DNA of 64,000 nucleotides from Planobispora rosea (GCF_014648175.1 NZ_BMQP01000025.1:1-64000); one strand, 5' to 3'; shown: positions 50,266 to 61,119, counted from the stretch's first letter. Numbers and translations are program-made. The notes: a model not told the origin generated them from the letters alone.

Positions 50266-51175
50266 CGCGCACCCCCTCGGCGGCCAGGGCGGCCTCGAGG
50301 TTGTCGCCGTGAGCCGCCAGCAGGGTGCGGGCGCCCTCGCTGTCCAGACCCTGCTCGACCATGAGCACCGCGACCTTCACGTTCCAGTCCGCCGACTCCA
50401 GCGCGGAGCGGGCGGCGGGCAGGCCGCTCCCGGTGATGTCGCTGACCATCCGCGTGGCCCGGTCGGCGAGCTTGGCGTTGGCCGCCGACACCTCGATCAT
50501 GTTGTTGCCGTAGGTACGGCCCAGCCCGATCATCGCGATCGTGGAGATCATGTTGAGGACCAGCTTCTGCGCGGTCCCCGCTTTGAGCCGGGTCGATCCG
50601 GTCACCACCTCGGCGCCGACGACGACCTCGATCGGGTGCCGCGCCGCCGCCGCGATGGGGGTGCCGGCGTTGCAGGTCAGCGCCAGGGTCAGCGCGTCCC
50701 TGCGCGCCGCCTCGCGCAGGGCTCCCACGACGAACGCCGCCCGGCCGCTGGCGGAGACGCCCACCACCGAGTCGAGGGCGCCCACCTGCCGCTCCTCCAT
50801 GGCGGCGGCCCCGGCCGGGGCGTCGTCCTCGGCCCCCTCGACCGAGCGGGTCAGCGCCGGCTCGCCGCCCGCGATGACACCCTGCACCAGCTCCGGGTCG
50901 GTGCCGAAGGTCGGCGGGCACTCGGAGGCGTCCAGCACGGCCAGCCGGCCCGAGGTGCCCGCGCCCACGTAGATCAGGCGCCCGCCCCGCTTCATCCGGT
51001 CGACGATCGCGTCGATCGCGGCGGCGATCTCCGGGATCGCCTCGGCCACCGCCGCGGGCACGGTCGCGTCGGCGGCGTTCATCAGCCGGGCCACCTGCTC
51101 GGTCGAGAGCCGGTCGATCTCCCGGTAGCGCGGATCACTCTGTTCGGTGGACAGCCCGGCGAGTGAATCAGTCAT
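50258..51175 (-). CDS. murQ: N-acetylmuramic acid 6-phosphate etherase
   Basis: A 305-residue SIS-fold etherase that removes D-lactate from MurNAc-6-phosphate to give GlcNAc-6-phosphate. GAGTSGRLAVLDASECPPTFG (71-91) holds the catalytic Glu85, and SVEGAEDDAP holds Glu114. KAGTAQKLVLNMIST and RTYGNNMI are further family motifs. Length is typical. ATG at 51175 with only GGGG as ribosome binding site. It is the central enzyme of the salvage region and heads an operon with the serine hydrolase. Confidence 0.96.
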   Translation of the reverse strand: MTDSLAGLSTEQSDPRYREIDRLSTEQVARLMNAADATVPAAVAEAIPEIAAAIDAIVDRMKRGGRLIYVGAGTSGRLAVLDASECPPTFGTDPELVQGVIAGGEPALTRSVEGAEDDAPAGAAAMEERQVGALDSVVGVSASGRAAFVVGALREAARRDALTLALTCNAGTPIAAAARHPIEVVVGAEVVTGSTRLKAGTAQKLVLNMISTIAMIGLGRTYGNNMIEVSAANAKLADRATRMVSDITGSGLPAARSALESADWNVKVAVLMVEQGLDSEGARTLLAAHGDNLEAALAAEGVRGG

Positions 51176-51337
51176 GACGCCCCATGTCGCTAATTTTCAT
51201 CAAGACCTTCTCTTGTGTAAATTATCTTCTAAGACGAGACATGTCACTCATCCGTCCCGGAGTCGCGCGGCCTGTTCCGGCGGCCGTTCCCGCCTCCGTC
51301 TCCTCCCCCGCCTCCTCCGCTGTCTCCGTCCCGCCGG

Positions 51338-52341
51338 TCACCGCAGGCTGCGGCGGTAGAGCCAGAAGACCCGCTCGGCGCGCGCGCCGACCGCCCGCGA
51401 GTAGAAGCCCAGCGGGCCCACCCAGGAGATCTGCGCGCTCACCGTCCCGGCCGCCCGCATCTCGGCCAGGCAGCGGCGCAGCAGCACCCGCCCGAGACCC
51501 AGGCCCCGGGCGGCCGGGACGGTGCCCATCGGGCCGAACCAGGAGGGCCGGGCGCCCCAGGCCGCGAAGGCGAGGATCTCCCCGTCGCGCGCGGCGTAGT
51601 GGCAGCCGCTCGCCTGCTCCGCCTCCCAGGCCCAGGTGTCCTTCCAGTGGGCGCGCACGAAGGCGGCCACGGCGGCGCGGTCTCCCCCGTCCGCCGGAGC
51701 GGAGGCCGTGGCGCGTTCCAGCGGCGGCCCGGCGGCGTGCACGGCGTCGTCCCGTCCGGCGGCGTGCACGGTGACGCCCCGCTCCGCCAGGCGTTCCACG
51801 TCGGCCTCGGTGGACAGATCCGCGGCGGCCAGGTCGACCGTCATGTTCCAGGCGGTGTGGTAACGCTCGTAGCCGAGACTCTCGGCCAGGCAGGCGGCCG
51901 GGGTGTAGCGCACGTCGATACCCGGCCAGGCGTAGCAGGGCGGGTTCCCGGCGAAGCGGGCCTCGGCCGCCCCCTCGGCCCGCAGCCACGCCTCGGCCGC
52001 GCCGACGAGCGCCCGGCCGTACCCCCGGCCCCGGGCGCCGGGGTGGACGGCCAGCAGGTCGATGTGCCCGACGGCGGCGTCGCGCCCGGAGACCGAGACG
52101 AAGACGGCGCCGTCGAGACCGGGAGTCGTCAGCGCGGTCCAGCGGCGTTCCGGGGGCGGAGCGGCGAGCCGGGAGACCAGCGCCTGCCCCTCCCCGGGGT
52201 CGAGGGTGAGCGCGGCCCCGGCGGTCTCGCCGAGCGCGGCCAGCTCTGCGGCGGACGCCTCCCGGATCTCCCCCGGCGCGGGATCTCCCGCGCCGGGCTT
52301 GCCAGGGGTCTGCCGGGCCGCCCGGTCTCCGCCCACCGGGT

Positions 52342-52345
<4 letters not shown>
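51338..52345 (-). CDS. GNAT acetyltransferase linked to the peptide importer
   Basis: A 335-residue protein with two GNAT domains. The first has LLAVHPGARGRGYGRALV (acetyl-CoA loop), and the second GTVPAARGLGLGRVLLRRCL. The GTG start overlaps the stop of the importer ATPase gene (GTGA), so it belongs to the transporter operon. Acetylation of an imported amino sugar, peptide or amine is the simplest guess. Cytoplasmic. Confidence 0.8.
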
Positions 52346-53348
<1,003 letters not shown>

Positions 53349-53352
<4 letters not shown>

Positions 53353-54398
53353 GCCTGCTCCTTCCGCGCTCCGGCGGTGACCGCCTCGACGGCATGGCAC
53401 GACACGAGCCGCGCCCCGTGCGCGACCGCGGGCGGGTGCTCGCTCTCGCAGACGTCCATGCGCAGCGGGCACCGTTCCCGGAACACACATCCCCGTGCCG
53501 GGATCGTGGCGAGCGTCGGCGGGCGGCCGGGCAGCGCCCTGGCCTCGCCGATGTCGCCGACCAGGCGCGGGATGGCCTGGATGAGGCCCCGGGTGTAGGG
53601 ATGGCGGGGGTCGCCCAGCACCTGGCGGGTGGGGCCCTGCTCGACCAGGCGCCCGCCGTACATGACGGCCAACCGGTCGGCGACCTCCGCCACCACGCCG
53701 AGGTCGTGGGTGATGACCAGGGTGGTGAGCCCGCGCTCCTCGTGGACCTCCCGGATGATCCGCAGGATCGTCGCCTGGGTGATCATGTCCAGCGCGGTGG
53801 TGGGCTCGTCCAGCACGACGAGGTGGGCGTTGAGGACCAGCGCGAACATGATGCCGACGCGCTGGCGCATGCCGCCGGACAACTCGTGCTGGTAGGAGTC
53901 CAGCACGCGGGCGCCGTCCAGGCCCATCCGGCCGAGCAGGTCCCCGGCCTCGCGCACCAGGGCGCGCAGGTCCCCCACCCCGTGTGAGCGGCCGAGGTCG
54001 AGCAGTTGCCTCCCGACTGTCTTGAGGGGGTTGAGAGAGTTCTGGGCGGCCTGGAAGACGTAGCCGACGTGCCGTCCCCGGGCCCTGCGCAGGTCCTCGC
54101 CGCGCAGGGCCACGACGTCGCCGAGGCCGTCGATCTCCACGCTGCCGGCGCTGATCCGGCCGGGCGGCTGGACGGCGTTGAGCAGCGAGAGCGCCAGGGT
54201 GGACTTGCCGGAGCCCGACTCGCCGACCACGCCGGTGATCGTCCCGGGTGGCAGGTCCAGGTCGACTCCGGAGACGGCGGGCAGCTCGCCGGCCGGGGTC
54301 CGGTAGACGACGGTCAGCCCGCCGATCCGAACGCCGGGAGCGGTCCTCTCGCCGGAGGCGGTCTTCCCGCCGGGGATGGCCGATGGGGTCGCAGGCAC
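53349..54398 (-). CDS. Oligopeptide ABC importer ATPase, OppD/DppD type
   Basis: A 349-residue ATPase: Walker A GESGSGKST (59-67), signature LSGGMRQRV, Walker B VVLDEPTTALD and the oligopeptide C-terminal domain with GCVFRERCPLRMDVC. GTG start with GAGGAG seven bases upstream, three bases after the permease gene. Powers import with the OppF-type partner. Confidence 0.92.
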
Positions 54399-54401
54399 CC
54401 G

Positions 54402-55304
54402 TCACTCCTCACGCAGGCGGGGGTTGAAGATCTCGTCCATGGCGTCCACCACGAGCACGATGCCCAGGGTCAGCAGCAGGATCGCCAGCAGCGGCGCCAG
54501 CATGTACGGCAGCGCCGCGGTGGTGGTCAGCGCGCCCCCGCCGAACACCGAGAGGTTGAGCATGACGCCCCAGTTGTCCGCCTCGTACGGCAGCACGCCC
54601 AGGAAGAACAGGCCCACCTGCGCGTAGACGGCGCCGGTGACCGTGATGAGCATGCTCATCGCGATGTACGGCGCCATGCTGGGCAGCAGCTCCCTGCCCA
54701 CGATGTGGGTGGTGGGCAGTCCCAGGCCGCGGACCGCCTCGATGAAGCCGCGCTCGCGCAGCGACAGCGTCTGCGCGCGCACCGCCCGCGCCACGGTGCC
54801 CCAGCCGAGCAGGCCCAGCACCAGCCCCATCTCCACCGCGCTGCCGAACGACCACACCGTCGACAGCACCAGCAGCAGCGGCAGACCGGGGATCGTCAGC
54901 TTCATGTCGGTCAGCCGCATGAGCACGGTGTCCCAGCGGCCCCGCTTGAAGCCGGAGAACAGCCCGATCGCGGTGCCGAGCACCACCGTGATGACGGCGG
55001 TGACCAGGGCACTCAGCAGCACGTACCGCGAGCCGGTGACGACCTGCGCGAGCACGTCCCGCCCCTGCCCGTCGGTGCCGAACCAGTGCTCGGCGCTCAT
55101 CGGCGCGTAGATCTCGTCCGGGTCGCGCGGGAGCGGCTCGGGATGGAACATCGGCCCGAACACGCCCATGAACGCGAAGCCGAGCAGGATGACGGCCCCG
55201 GCCAGGCGGCTGGGCTTGCGCCGCATCACCCGCCACACGCCGCGCCAGAAGTCGCGGCGCATGGCCGCCGTCGTGCCGCCGGTCTCCAGGATGGCGCTGC
55301 TCAT
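54402..55304 (-). CDS. Peptide ABC importer permease, DppC/OppC type
   Basis: A 300-residue permease with about six membrane segments. The OppC-type N-terminal region includes HPEPLPRDPDEIYAPMSAEHWFGTDGQGRDVLAQV. The EAA loop is RGFIEAVRGLGLPTTHIVGRELLP (about 185-208). The ATG start overlaps the DppB-type stop (ATGA). The signal-like first segment is near residues 36-53. Confidence 0.92.
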   Translation of the reverse strand: MSSAILETGGTTAAMRRDFWRGVWRVMRRKPSRLAGAVILLGFAFMGVFGPMFHPEPLPRDPDEIYAPMSAEHWFGTDGQGRDVLAQVVTGSRYVLLSALVTAVITVVLGTAIGLFSGFKRGRWDTVLMRLTDMKLTIPGLPLLLVLSTVWSFGSAVEMGLVLGLLGWGTVARAVRAQTLSLRERGFIEAVRGLGLPTTHIVGRELLPSMAPYIAMSMLITVTGAVYAQVGLFFLGVLPYEADNWGVMLNLSVFGGGALTTTAALPYMLAPLLAILLLTLGIVLVVDAMDEIFNPRLREE

Positions 55305-56311
55305 GCCGCCGCCTCCGCGCCGGAACGGACCCGCGGGTCGATGACCGTGTAGAACAGGTCGGCCAGGATGTTGGCCACCACGATCGCCACCGTGATGATC
55401 AGGAACGCGCCGCCCATCAGGGCGTAGTCGCGGTTGGTGACGCTCTCGATGAGCAGGAAGCCCAGTCCCGGGTAGTTGAAGATCTTCTCGATGAAGATCG
55501 CGCCGCCGAACAGCAGGCCCAGCGAGATCGCCAGGATCGTGAACAGCGGCAGGATCGCGTTGCGCATGATGTACCGGAAGATGATCGAGCGTTTCATCCC
55601 GCGCAGTTCCGCGGCCAGGATGAAGTCGTCGCCGAGCACCGTGACCACGCTCGACTTCATCGCCAGGATCCAGCCGCCGTAGCCCGCCAGCGCGTACGTC
55701 ACCACCGGCAGCGTGGCGTGCTCGATCAGCGAGCCGATGTAGCCGGCGTTGAACCCGGGCTCGAACAGGATGTCGGCGGTGCCGCCCGGCGGCAGGACCG
55801 GGATCAGCGTGGTGAAGATCGCGCCCATCAGCAGCGCCAGCACGTACTGCGGCACCCCGTGCAGCAGCGAGCCGGAGATCGCCAGGAGGTCGCCCAGCAC
55901 GCCCGAGCGCTTGATGGCGGCGTACACGCCCATGGTCACGCCGAGCAGGAAGCTCAGCAGCGTGCCGGTCAGCACCGGCAGGACGGTCCACTTGGCCGCC
56001 TCGCCCAGCACCGTCGTCACCGGGGTGCCGGGGTTGGTGACCGAGACGCCCAGGTCGAAGCGGAACAGGCCGCCCATGTAGTCGACGTACTGCTCCCAGA
56101 GCGTGCCGCTGGGCAGGAATCCGTACATGACGGCCGTGGCACGCTCGGCCGCCTCCGGTGACATGCCCTGCTCCACCAGCTTCTGGTAGCGCGCCGCGAT
56201 GGGGTCGCCGGGGATGTTGCGGATGATGAAGAAACTGATCGTGGCGACCACGAGGACCATGGCGATCCCGCGGGCCAGGTGGCCCGCGAGACGCCGTGCG
56301 ATAACCGTCAT
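55301..56311 (-). CDS. Peptide ABC importer permease, DppB/OppB type
   Basis: A 336-residue permease with six or so membrane segments. FFIIRNIPGDPIAARYQ near the N-terminus and the EAA loop ILAAELRGMKRSIIFRYIMRNAILP match the OppB/DppB family. ATG start. AGGAG lies 13 bases upstream within a 12-base tandem repeat, so translation may depend on repeat copy number. Follows the binding-protein gene by 66 bases. Confidence 0.92.
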   Translation of the reverse strand: MTVIARRLAGHLARGIAMVLVVATISFFIIRNIPGDPIAARYQKLVEQGMSPEAAERATAVMYGFLPSGTLWEQYVDYMGGLFRFDLGVSVTNPGTPVTTVLGEAAKWTVLPVLTGTLLSFLLGVTMGVYAAIKRSGVLGDLLAISGSLLHGVPQYVLALLMGAIFTTLIPVLPPGGTADILFEPGFNAGYIGSLIEHATLPVVTYALAGYGGWILAMKSSVVTVLGDDFILAAELRGMKRSIIFRYIMRNAILPLFTILAISLGLLFGGAIFIEKIFNYPGLGFLLIESVTNRDYALMGGAFLIITVAIVVANILADLFYTVIDPRVRSGAEAAA

Positions 56312-56320
56312 GCCTACCGA

Positions 56321-56368
56321 GTCTTCTCCTGGGTCTTCTTCCGGGTCTTCTTCCGGGCGTTCTCCCGC
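56321..56368. repeat. 12-base tandem repeat between binding protein and permease genes
   Basis: Four units (56321, 56333, 56345, 56357), the middle two identical GTCTTCTTCCGG. On the minus strand each unit gives a purine-rich GGAAGAAGAC or AGGAGAAGAC, resembling repeated ribosome binding sites just upstream of the permease start. Confidence 0.65.
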
Positions 56369-56377
56369 CGGACCTTC

Positions 56378-58192
56378 CTACTGGGCCTTCTTCACCATGC
56401 CCAGCTGGATCCACACCCCGGCGGGCAGGCGCAGCAGGTCGCTGTCCTGCTCCGGCCAGCCGGTGAACCGGCCGGTGTTGGTGAACTGGGTGTTGACGTA
56501 GTCCCAGAGCTGGATGACCGGCAGGTCCTGGTTGGCGGCCTTGGCGAGCTGGAGCATGATCGGCTTGGCCGCCTCGGCGTCGGCCGCGTTCAGCCTGCCG
56601 GTCAGCTCGCCGGGGTTGATCCTGCCGACGCCCTCGACGTCGATCTCCTCGGCGCCGCCCATCCAGTTGCCGCCCTTGCCCGGGGCCGCGTGCCGGATCT
56701 CGCCGGCCACGTTGGTCCAGCCGTTGGAGGCTCCGTACAGGCGCTGGTAGATGTCGTACGGCGCGGGGCCGAGCGCGATCAGCCAGAAGCCCGTGTCGTA
56801 CTTGCCGGCCGCGATCTCCTCCAGGTAGAGCGGGTAGTCGGCGACGGTGACGACCTCGGCGTCCACGCCGTTCTCGGCGAGCTGGCCCTTGATGTTCTCC
56901 TGCGCGGAGATCCAGTCGGAGAAACCCGCCGGGGCGTGCATGGTGACCTTCCACGGCGTGCCGTCGGCCAGCGTCCACCTGCCGTCCTTCTTCTGCAGCC
57001 CCGCGGCCTTGAACTCCTCCTCGGCCCTGGCCACGTCGTACCGGTACGGCTCCAGCTCGGCGAGGCCGGCGCCCAGCCACTCCTGGGCGGGCTTCTGGTG
57101 GATGCCGGAGGTGGTCACGGCCGGGGTGCCGCCCTCGGGTGAGGCGACCTTGACGACCTGCTCGCGGTCGATCAGGTAGGCCAGGCCGCGGCGCACGTGC
57201 ACGTTGTCGTAGGGCTTCCTGGACTGGTTGAACGCCAGGCCGACGGCCACCGGCGAGTAGCCCTTGATGATGTTGCTGCCGGGCGCCTGCTTGATCTTGT
57301 TCATCACGTCGGCGGGAGCCGCGGTGAAACCGGCGTGGTCGAGCTTGCCGGAGATCAGGTAGTTCCAGATCTGCTCGTTGCCGGTGTAGTTGAGGAACTT
57401 CACCTGGTCGGGGGCGACGTTCGCGGCGTTGTAGAAGTTCTTGTTCTTCAGCAGCAGCGCCTCGCCCGGGTTCGCCCGCTCCAGCACGAACGGGCCGGCG
57501 GAGACGTCCTTCGGCGGCGCGAAGGCGATGATCTTCTCGCCCAGTGCCGTGATCTCCTCACGGGCCTTCTCGGCGTCGCCGCCGGTGCCGCGCGAGAGCT
57601 TCAGCTTGTCCCAGAAGTCGGCCGGCAGCACGCCGCCCCACACGTGCGCGGGCGCCACGTAGGTGTCGAGCACGCCGCGGGCGAACTTGGCGCTCGGGTT
57701 GGTCATGTCCTGCGTGACCTTGACCGTCGTGTCGTCGACGACCTGCACGTCCGCCGCCGCGCCCGCCGCGCCCGGTGTGATCGCGAAGGCGGTGCTGCCC
57801 TGGGTGTAGGCGATGCCGATGGAGAGCCGGACGTCCTCGGCGGTCACCGGTTTGCCGTCGGACCACTTGTTGCCAGGGTGCAGCTTGATGGTGATCGAGG
57901 AGTTGTCGGGGGCGATCTCCCAGCTCGCGGCGATGCCCGGATAGAACTGGTTCGGGTCGGTCAGGTGGTTCTTGATCCAGGCCAGCTTCATCGCGTTGTA
58001 CCCCAGGAAGGAGTTGCCCTTGGGGTTGTACGGGTTCGCGGGCGCGTTCGGGTCGATGCCCGGCCTGTTGACGTCGATCGTGGTGAAGAGCCCGCCACCG
58101 CCGCCGGCGGACCCGTTCTCCGTGGTGCCGCTGCCGCATGCCGTGACGGCGGCAAGGCTGAGCAGCACCGCTGCCGCTGCTAGACGCTTCAT
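56378..58192 (-). CDS. Peptide ABC importer substrate-binding lipoprotein, SBP_bac_5 family
   Basis: A 604-residue family 5 binding protein. The signal peptide ends in AAVTAC (lipid-modified Cys19). SFLGYNAMKLAWI, SSITIKLHPGNKWSDGKPVTAEDVRLSIG and VHVRRGLAYLIDREQV are typical. Anchored outside the cell, it should capture oligopeptides or, given the neighbourhood, muropeptides as MppA does. ATG with GGAG seven bases upstream. First gene of a six-gene operon running leftwards. Confidence 0.9.
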   Translation of the reverse strand: MKRLAAAAVLLSLAAVTACGSGTTENGSAGGGGGLFTTIDVNRPGIDPNAPANPYNPKGNSFLGYNAMKLAWIKNHLTDPNQFYPGIAASWEIAPDNSSITIKLHPGNKWSDGKPVTAEDVRLSIGIAYTQGSTAFAITPGAAGAAADVQVVDDTTVKVTQDMTNPSAKFARGVLDTYVAPAHVWGGVLPADFWDKLKLSRGTGGDAEKAREEITALGEKIIAFAPPKDVSAGPFVLERANPGEALLLKNKNFYNAANVAPDQVKFLNYTGNEQIWNYLISGKLDHAGFTAAPADVMNKIKQAPGSNIIKGYSPVAVGLAFNQSRKPYDNVHVRRGLAYLIDREQVVKVASPEGGTPAVTTSGIHQKPAQEWLGAGLAELEPYRYDVARAEEEFKAAGLQKKDGRWTLADGTPWKVTMHAPAGFSDWISAQENIKGQLAENGVDAEVVTVADYPLYLEEIAAGKYDTGFWLIALGPAPYDIYQRLYGASNGWTNVAGEIRHAAPGKGGNWMGGAEEIDVEGVGRINPGELTGRLNAADAEAAKPIMLQLAKAANQDLPVIQLWDYVNTQFTNTGRFTGWPEQDSDLLRLPAGVWIQLGMVKKAQ

Positions 58193-58501
58193 GAACCGCT
58201 CCGGTGGGGGGTCTCGTCGATGCCGAAAGGCGGGACTTTGACCGGACCCTACGGGCGCACGGAAGCTCCGTCAATAATTTCCACGAGGCGTGAAGCTTCT
58301 GTAATTTTTCTTCATCACCGTCGCGGCGGAGCCCCGTGTCGTGATCGCGGCGGGCCCGGCTCAGGCCACCGGGACGGGATGTCCGAGGGAGGACGACTCC
58401 ACGCGGGCGGCACTGTGTCAGAAAGACAGGGATCCCAAGTTTCCGGACCTCTCCGGTCCCTTCCGTTGGCCCCCGGACGGCGGGACGGCACCGTTTGTGT
58501 C
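58193..58501. other. 309-base divergent intergenic region, promoter-bearing
   Basis: The part next to the importer operon (58260-58320) is AT-rich and holds the palindrome GAAGCTTC (58292-58299, nearly extended by TG/CT). It probably contains the operon promoter and an operator. Around 58418-58430 a CTGTC-agaa-GACAG inverted repeat lies in front of the divergent membrane gene. No protein-coding frame with support was found. Confidence 0.45.
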
Positions 58502-58966
58502 ATGACTCCGACCCGAACCCCGGAAACCATCCAGACCGCGACGCCGGCCACGCCGGGTGTGACGCCTCAGGCCACCGCGCCCCGGCGCCGGTGGCTCCGG
58601 TTCACCTGGCACTACGTCGAGATGGTCATCGCGATGTTCGCCGGCATGGCCGTCCTCGGCCTGCTCCTGGACGCCGTCGGCCTCGGCCTCTCCTACGCGC
58701 GGGACCCCGAGCTCGCCTACCTGGTGATGGCGTTCAACATGTCCGTCGGCATGGCCGTCGCGATGCGCCTGCGCGGTCACGGCTGGGCGGGCACCCTGGA
58801 GATGTGCGCCGCCATGTTCGTCCCCGTCGTGCCGCTCTTCCCGCTGCTGTGGCTGGGCGTCATCGACGGCGGCGTGCTGATGATCGTCTCGCACGTGGCC
58901 ATGTTCCCGCTCATGCTGGCCGTCATGTTCCGGCGGCTCGACGAGTACGCGGGGTGCGCGCACTGA
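58502..58966 (+). CDS. Methionine-rich membrane protein
   Basis: A 154-residue protein. A polar Thr/Pro-rich start (1-28) precedes about four membrane segments rich in Met and with some His (WHYVEMVIAMFAGMAVLG, AFNMSVGMAVAMRLRGHGWAG, LEMCAAMFVP, MIVSHVAMFPLMLAVMF). The Met/His pattern could suit metal binding, but I cannot name the family. ATG at 58502, no ribosome binding site, possibly leaderless. Confidence 0.65.
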   Translation: MTPTRTPETIQTATPATPGVTPQATAPRRRWLRFTWHYVEMVIAMFAGMAVLGLLLDAVGLGLSYARDPELAYLVMAFNMSVGMAVAMRLRGHGWAGTLEMCAAMFVPVVPLFPLLWLGVIDGGVLMIVSHVAMFPLMLAVMFRRLDEYAGCAH

Positions 58967-59027
58967 ACGACACCGGGCACGCGCCTGCCGTACGGTCACG
59001 GTAGAACGCCGACAGAAAGGCCGGTCC

Positions 59028-60263
59028 GTGTCCGCTCTCCCCCGTGATCACGCCGCCCTCCCGGACACCATGCTGCGGGATCTGGAGGAACTCGTCACCT
59101 GCGAGTCCTTCTCCGCCGACCTCGGCGCGGTGGCGCGCAGCGCCGGGGTCGTCGCCGCGCAGGGGACGCGCCTGCTGGGGGTCCCGCCCGAGACGATCGT
59201 GATCGACGGCGTCACCCACCTGCGCTGGACCTTCGGCGCCCCCCGGGTGCTCGTCCTCGGCCACCACGACACGGTCTGGCCGATCGGCTCCCTGCTGACC
59301 CACCCCTGGTCGGTGGCCGGCGGGATCGCCCGGGGACCGGGCGTGTTCGACATGAAGGCCGGGCTGGTCCAGGCGTTCCACGCGCTGGCCTCGCTGCCGT
59401 CCCCGGACGGGGTGTGCCTGCTGGTCACCGGGGACGAGGAGGTCGGCTCGCCGTCCTCGCGCGCCCTGGTGGAGGAGGCGGCCCGCCGGTGCTCGGCCGC
59501 GTTCGTGCTGGAGGGGAGCGCCGAGGGCGGCGCGCTGAAGACGGCGCGCAAGGGCACGTCGAACTACGAGGTGGTGGTGCACGGCCGGGCGGCGCACGCG
59601 GGGCTCGAACCCCGCAAGGGTGCGAACGCCGCGGTCGAGCTGGCCCACCAGGTCCTCGCGATCACGGACGTCGCCGCCCTGGCGGACGCGGACGGCACGG
59701 CCTCGCCGGCGCTCGCCGGCCCGGACACCGCCGTCCTCACGGAGCCGGACGCCGAAACCACCGTCACCCCCACCGTCCTGACCGGCGGCACCGCGCCCAA
59801 CACCGTGCCCGCGCTGGCCCGTGTGGCCGTGGACGTCCGGGTGCCGACCCTCGCCGCGCAGGAACGGGTTGACGCGCTGATCCGCGCCCTGTCCCCCCGG
59901 CTCTCCGGGACCCGGCTGGAGATCCTCGGCGGTCCGAACCGGCCTCCGATGGAGGCGTCCTCCTCCGCCGGGCTGCTCGCGCTGGCCCAGCGGGTCGCCG
60001 CCGGTCTGGGCCTGGACCCGCTCGGCGGGGTCGGGGTGGGCGGGGCCTCCGACGGCAACTTCACCGCCGGGGTGGGCTGTCCCACCCTCGACGGGCTGGG
60101 CGCGGTCGGGGGCGGCGCCCACGCCGACGACGAGCACGTGGTCGTGGCCGCGCTGCCGGGCCGTACGGCACTGCTGGCCGGACTGATCAGGGCGGTGCTG
60201 GCCGGGGAGCGGGGCGAGGCCGGGAACGGGCACGGCGCCGTGGACGGAGCGGTGCCGCGGTGA
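59028..60263 (+). CDS. M20 family metallopeptidase, candidate N-succinyl-L-amino acid desuccinylase
   Basis: A 411-residue two-zinc amidohydrolase. GHHDTVW gives His79 and Asp81, FDMKAG Asp108, and GDEEVGS the catalytic Glu137 and metal ligand Glu138. GGGAHADDEH near the end holds the last ligand. An inserted dimerisation domain lies at about 180-290. Next to a GNAT protein and an N-succinylamino acid racemase it is best read as the desuccinylase of the D- to L-amino-acid route. Glutamate carboxypeptidase activity is the alternative. GTG start; overlaps the next gene (GTGA). Confidence 0.85.
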   Translation: MSALPRDHAALPDTMLRDLEELVTCESFSADLGAVARSAGVVAAQGTRLLGVPPETIVIDGVTHLRWTFGAPRVLVLGHHDTVWPIGSLLTHPWSVAGGIARGPGVFDMKAGLVQAFHALASLPSPDGVCLLVTGDEEVGSPSSRALVEEAARRCSAAFVLEGSAEGGALKTARKGTSNYEVVVHGRAAHAGLEPRKGANAAVELAHQVLAITDVAALADADGTASPALAGPDTAVLTEPDAETTVTPTVLTGGTAPNTVPALARVAVDVRVPTLAAQERVDALIRALSPRLSGTRLEILGGPNRPPMEASSSAGLLALAQRVAAGLGLDPLGGVGVGGASDGNFTAGVGCPTLDGLGAVGGGAHADDEHVVVAALPGRTALLAGLIRAVLAGERGEAGNGHGAVDGAVPR

Positions 60264-61054
60264 ACGGTGCCGCCCGCGACGTCGTCGTGCGCGAGCTCCA
60301 CTCCCTGGCGGAGTTCCAGGAGGTCGCCCGGTTGTTCGACGGCATCTGGCGGCCCGCCCCGGGCGGCGAGCCGGTCACGGTCGAGCTGATGCGGGCGCTG
60401 TCGCACGCGGGCAACTACGTGGCCGGCGCCTACGGCGGGGACGGGACGCTGGCCGGCGCGTCGGTCGGGTTCCTGGCCGCCCCCGCGGGCGAGGCCCTGC
60501 ACTCCCACGTCACCGGGGCCCTGCCCGGGCGGGGGGCCGGGCTCGCGCTCAAGCTCCACCAGCGCGCGTGGGCGCTGGCCCGCGGCCTGGAGCGGATCAC
60601 CTGGACCTACGACCCCCTGGTACGGCGCAACGCCCACTTCAACCTGGTCAAGCTCGGCGCCCTGCCCGAGGAGTACCTGCCGTCGTTCTACGGCGTCATG
60701 GGAGACGCGATCAACGCCGGTGACGAGTCGGACCGGGTGCTCGCCGTCTGGCGCCTGACGGAACCGCGGGTGACGGCCGCCGTACGGGGAGAGCCGGTCC
60801 CGGCCGAGGTCCCGCCGGACGCGGCGGCCGGGCTGGAGGATCGGGACGGGCACCCGGCCCCCGGCCGGGCCGACGCCCGGGTCGTGCTGGTGGCGGTGCC
60901 GGGCGACATCGAGACCCTGCGGCGGCGGGACCCGGGGGCGGCCAAGGCGTGGCGGCACGCCGTACGGGATGTGCTGGGCGGGCTCATGAACGAGGGCGCG
61001 CAAGTCATCGGTTTTCACCAGAAATCGTGTTATGTCGTGGAACGGCGCATCTGA
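60260..61054 (+). CDS. COG3375-type GNAT protein, candidate D-amino acid N-succinyltransferase
   Basis: A 264-residue predicted GNAT acyltransferase. VTGALPGRGAGLALKLHQRAWALARGLERITWTYDPLVRRNAHFNLVKLGA (about 84-134) is highly characteristic of this group, which accompanies N-succinylamino acid racemases. In Geobacillus the corresponding protein succinylates D-amino acids. GTG start overlapping the M20 stop codon. The C-terminal half (180-264) is less conserved. Confidence 0.8.
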   Translation: MNGAARDVVVRELHSLAEFQEVARLFDGIWRPAPGGEPVTVELMRALSHAGNYVAGAYGGDGTLAGASVGFLAAPAGEALHSHVTGALPGRGAGLALKLHQRAWALARGLERITWTYDPLVRRNAHFNLVKLGALPEEYLPSFYGVMGDAINAGDESDRVLAVWRLTEPRVTAAVRGEPVPAEVPPDAAAGLEDRDGHPAPGRADARVVLVAVPGDIETLRRRDPGAAKAWRHAVRDVLGGLMNEGAQVIGFHQKSCYVVERRI

Positions 61055-61079
61055 GCACCGGTGAACGCCGGTGGCCGCC

Positions 61080-61119
61080 GCTGAGGGCCGCTGAGGGCCA
61101 CTGAGGGCCGCTGAGGGCC
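61080..61119. repeat. Four 10-base GCTGAGGGCC tandem repeats
   Basis: Units begin at 61080, 61090, 61100 (one changed base) and 61110, in the 91-base gap before the racemase gene. They lie in the probable mRNA between the two coding regions and could vary in number. Confidence 0.75.

Noticed and set aside
54402..57080. An 892-residue protein ending in the DppC-type permease
   Set aside because: Only the last 300 residues are real; the earlier part is the wrong frame of the DppB and binding-protein genes.
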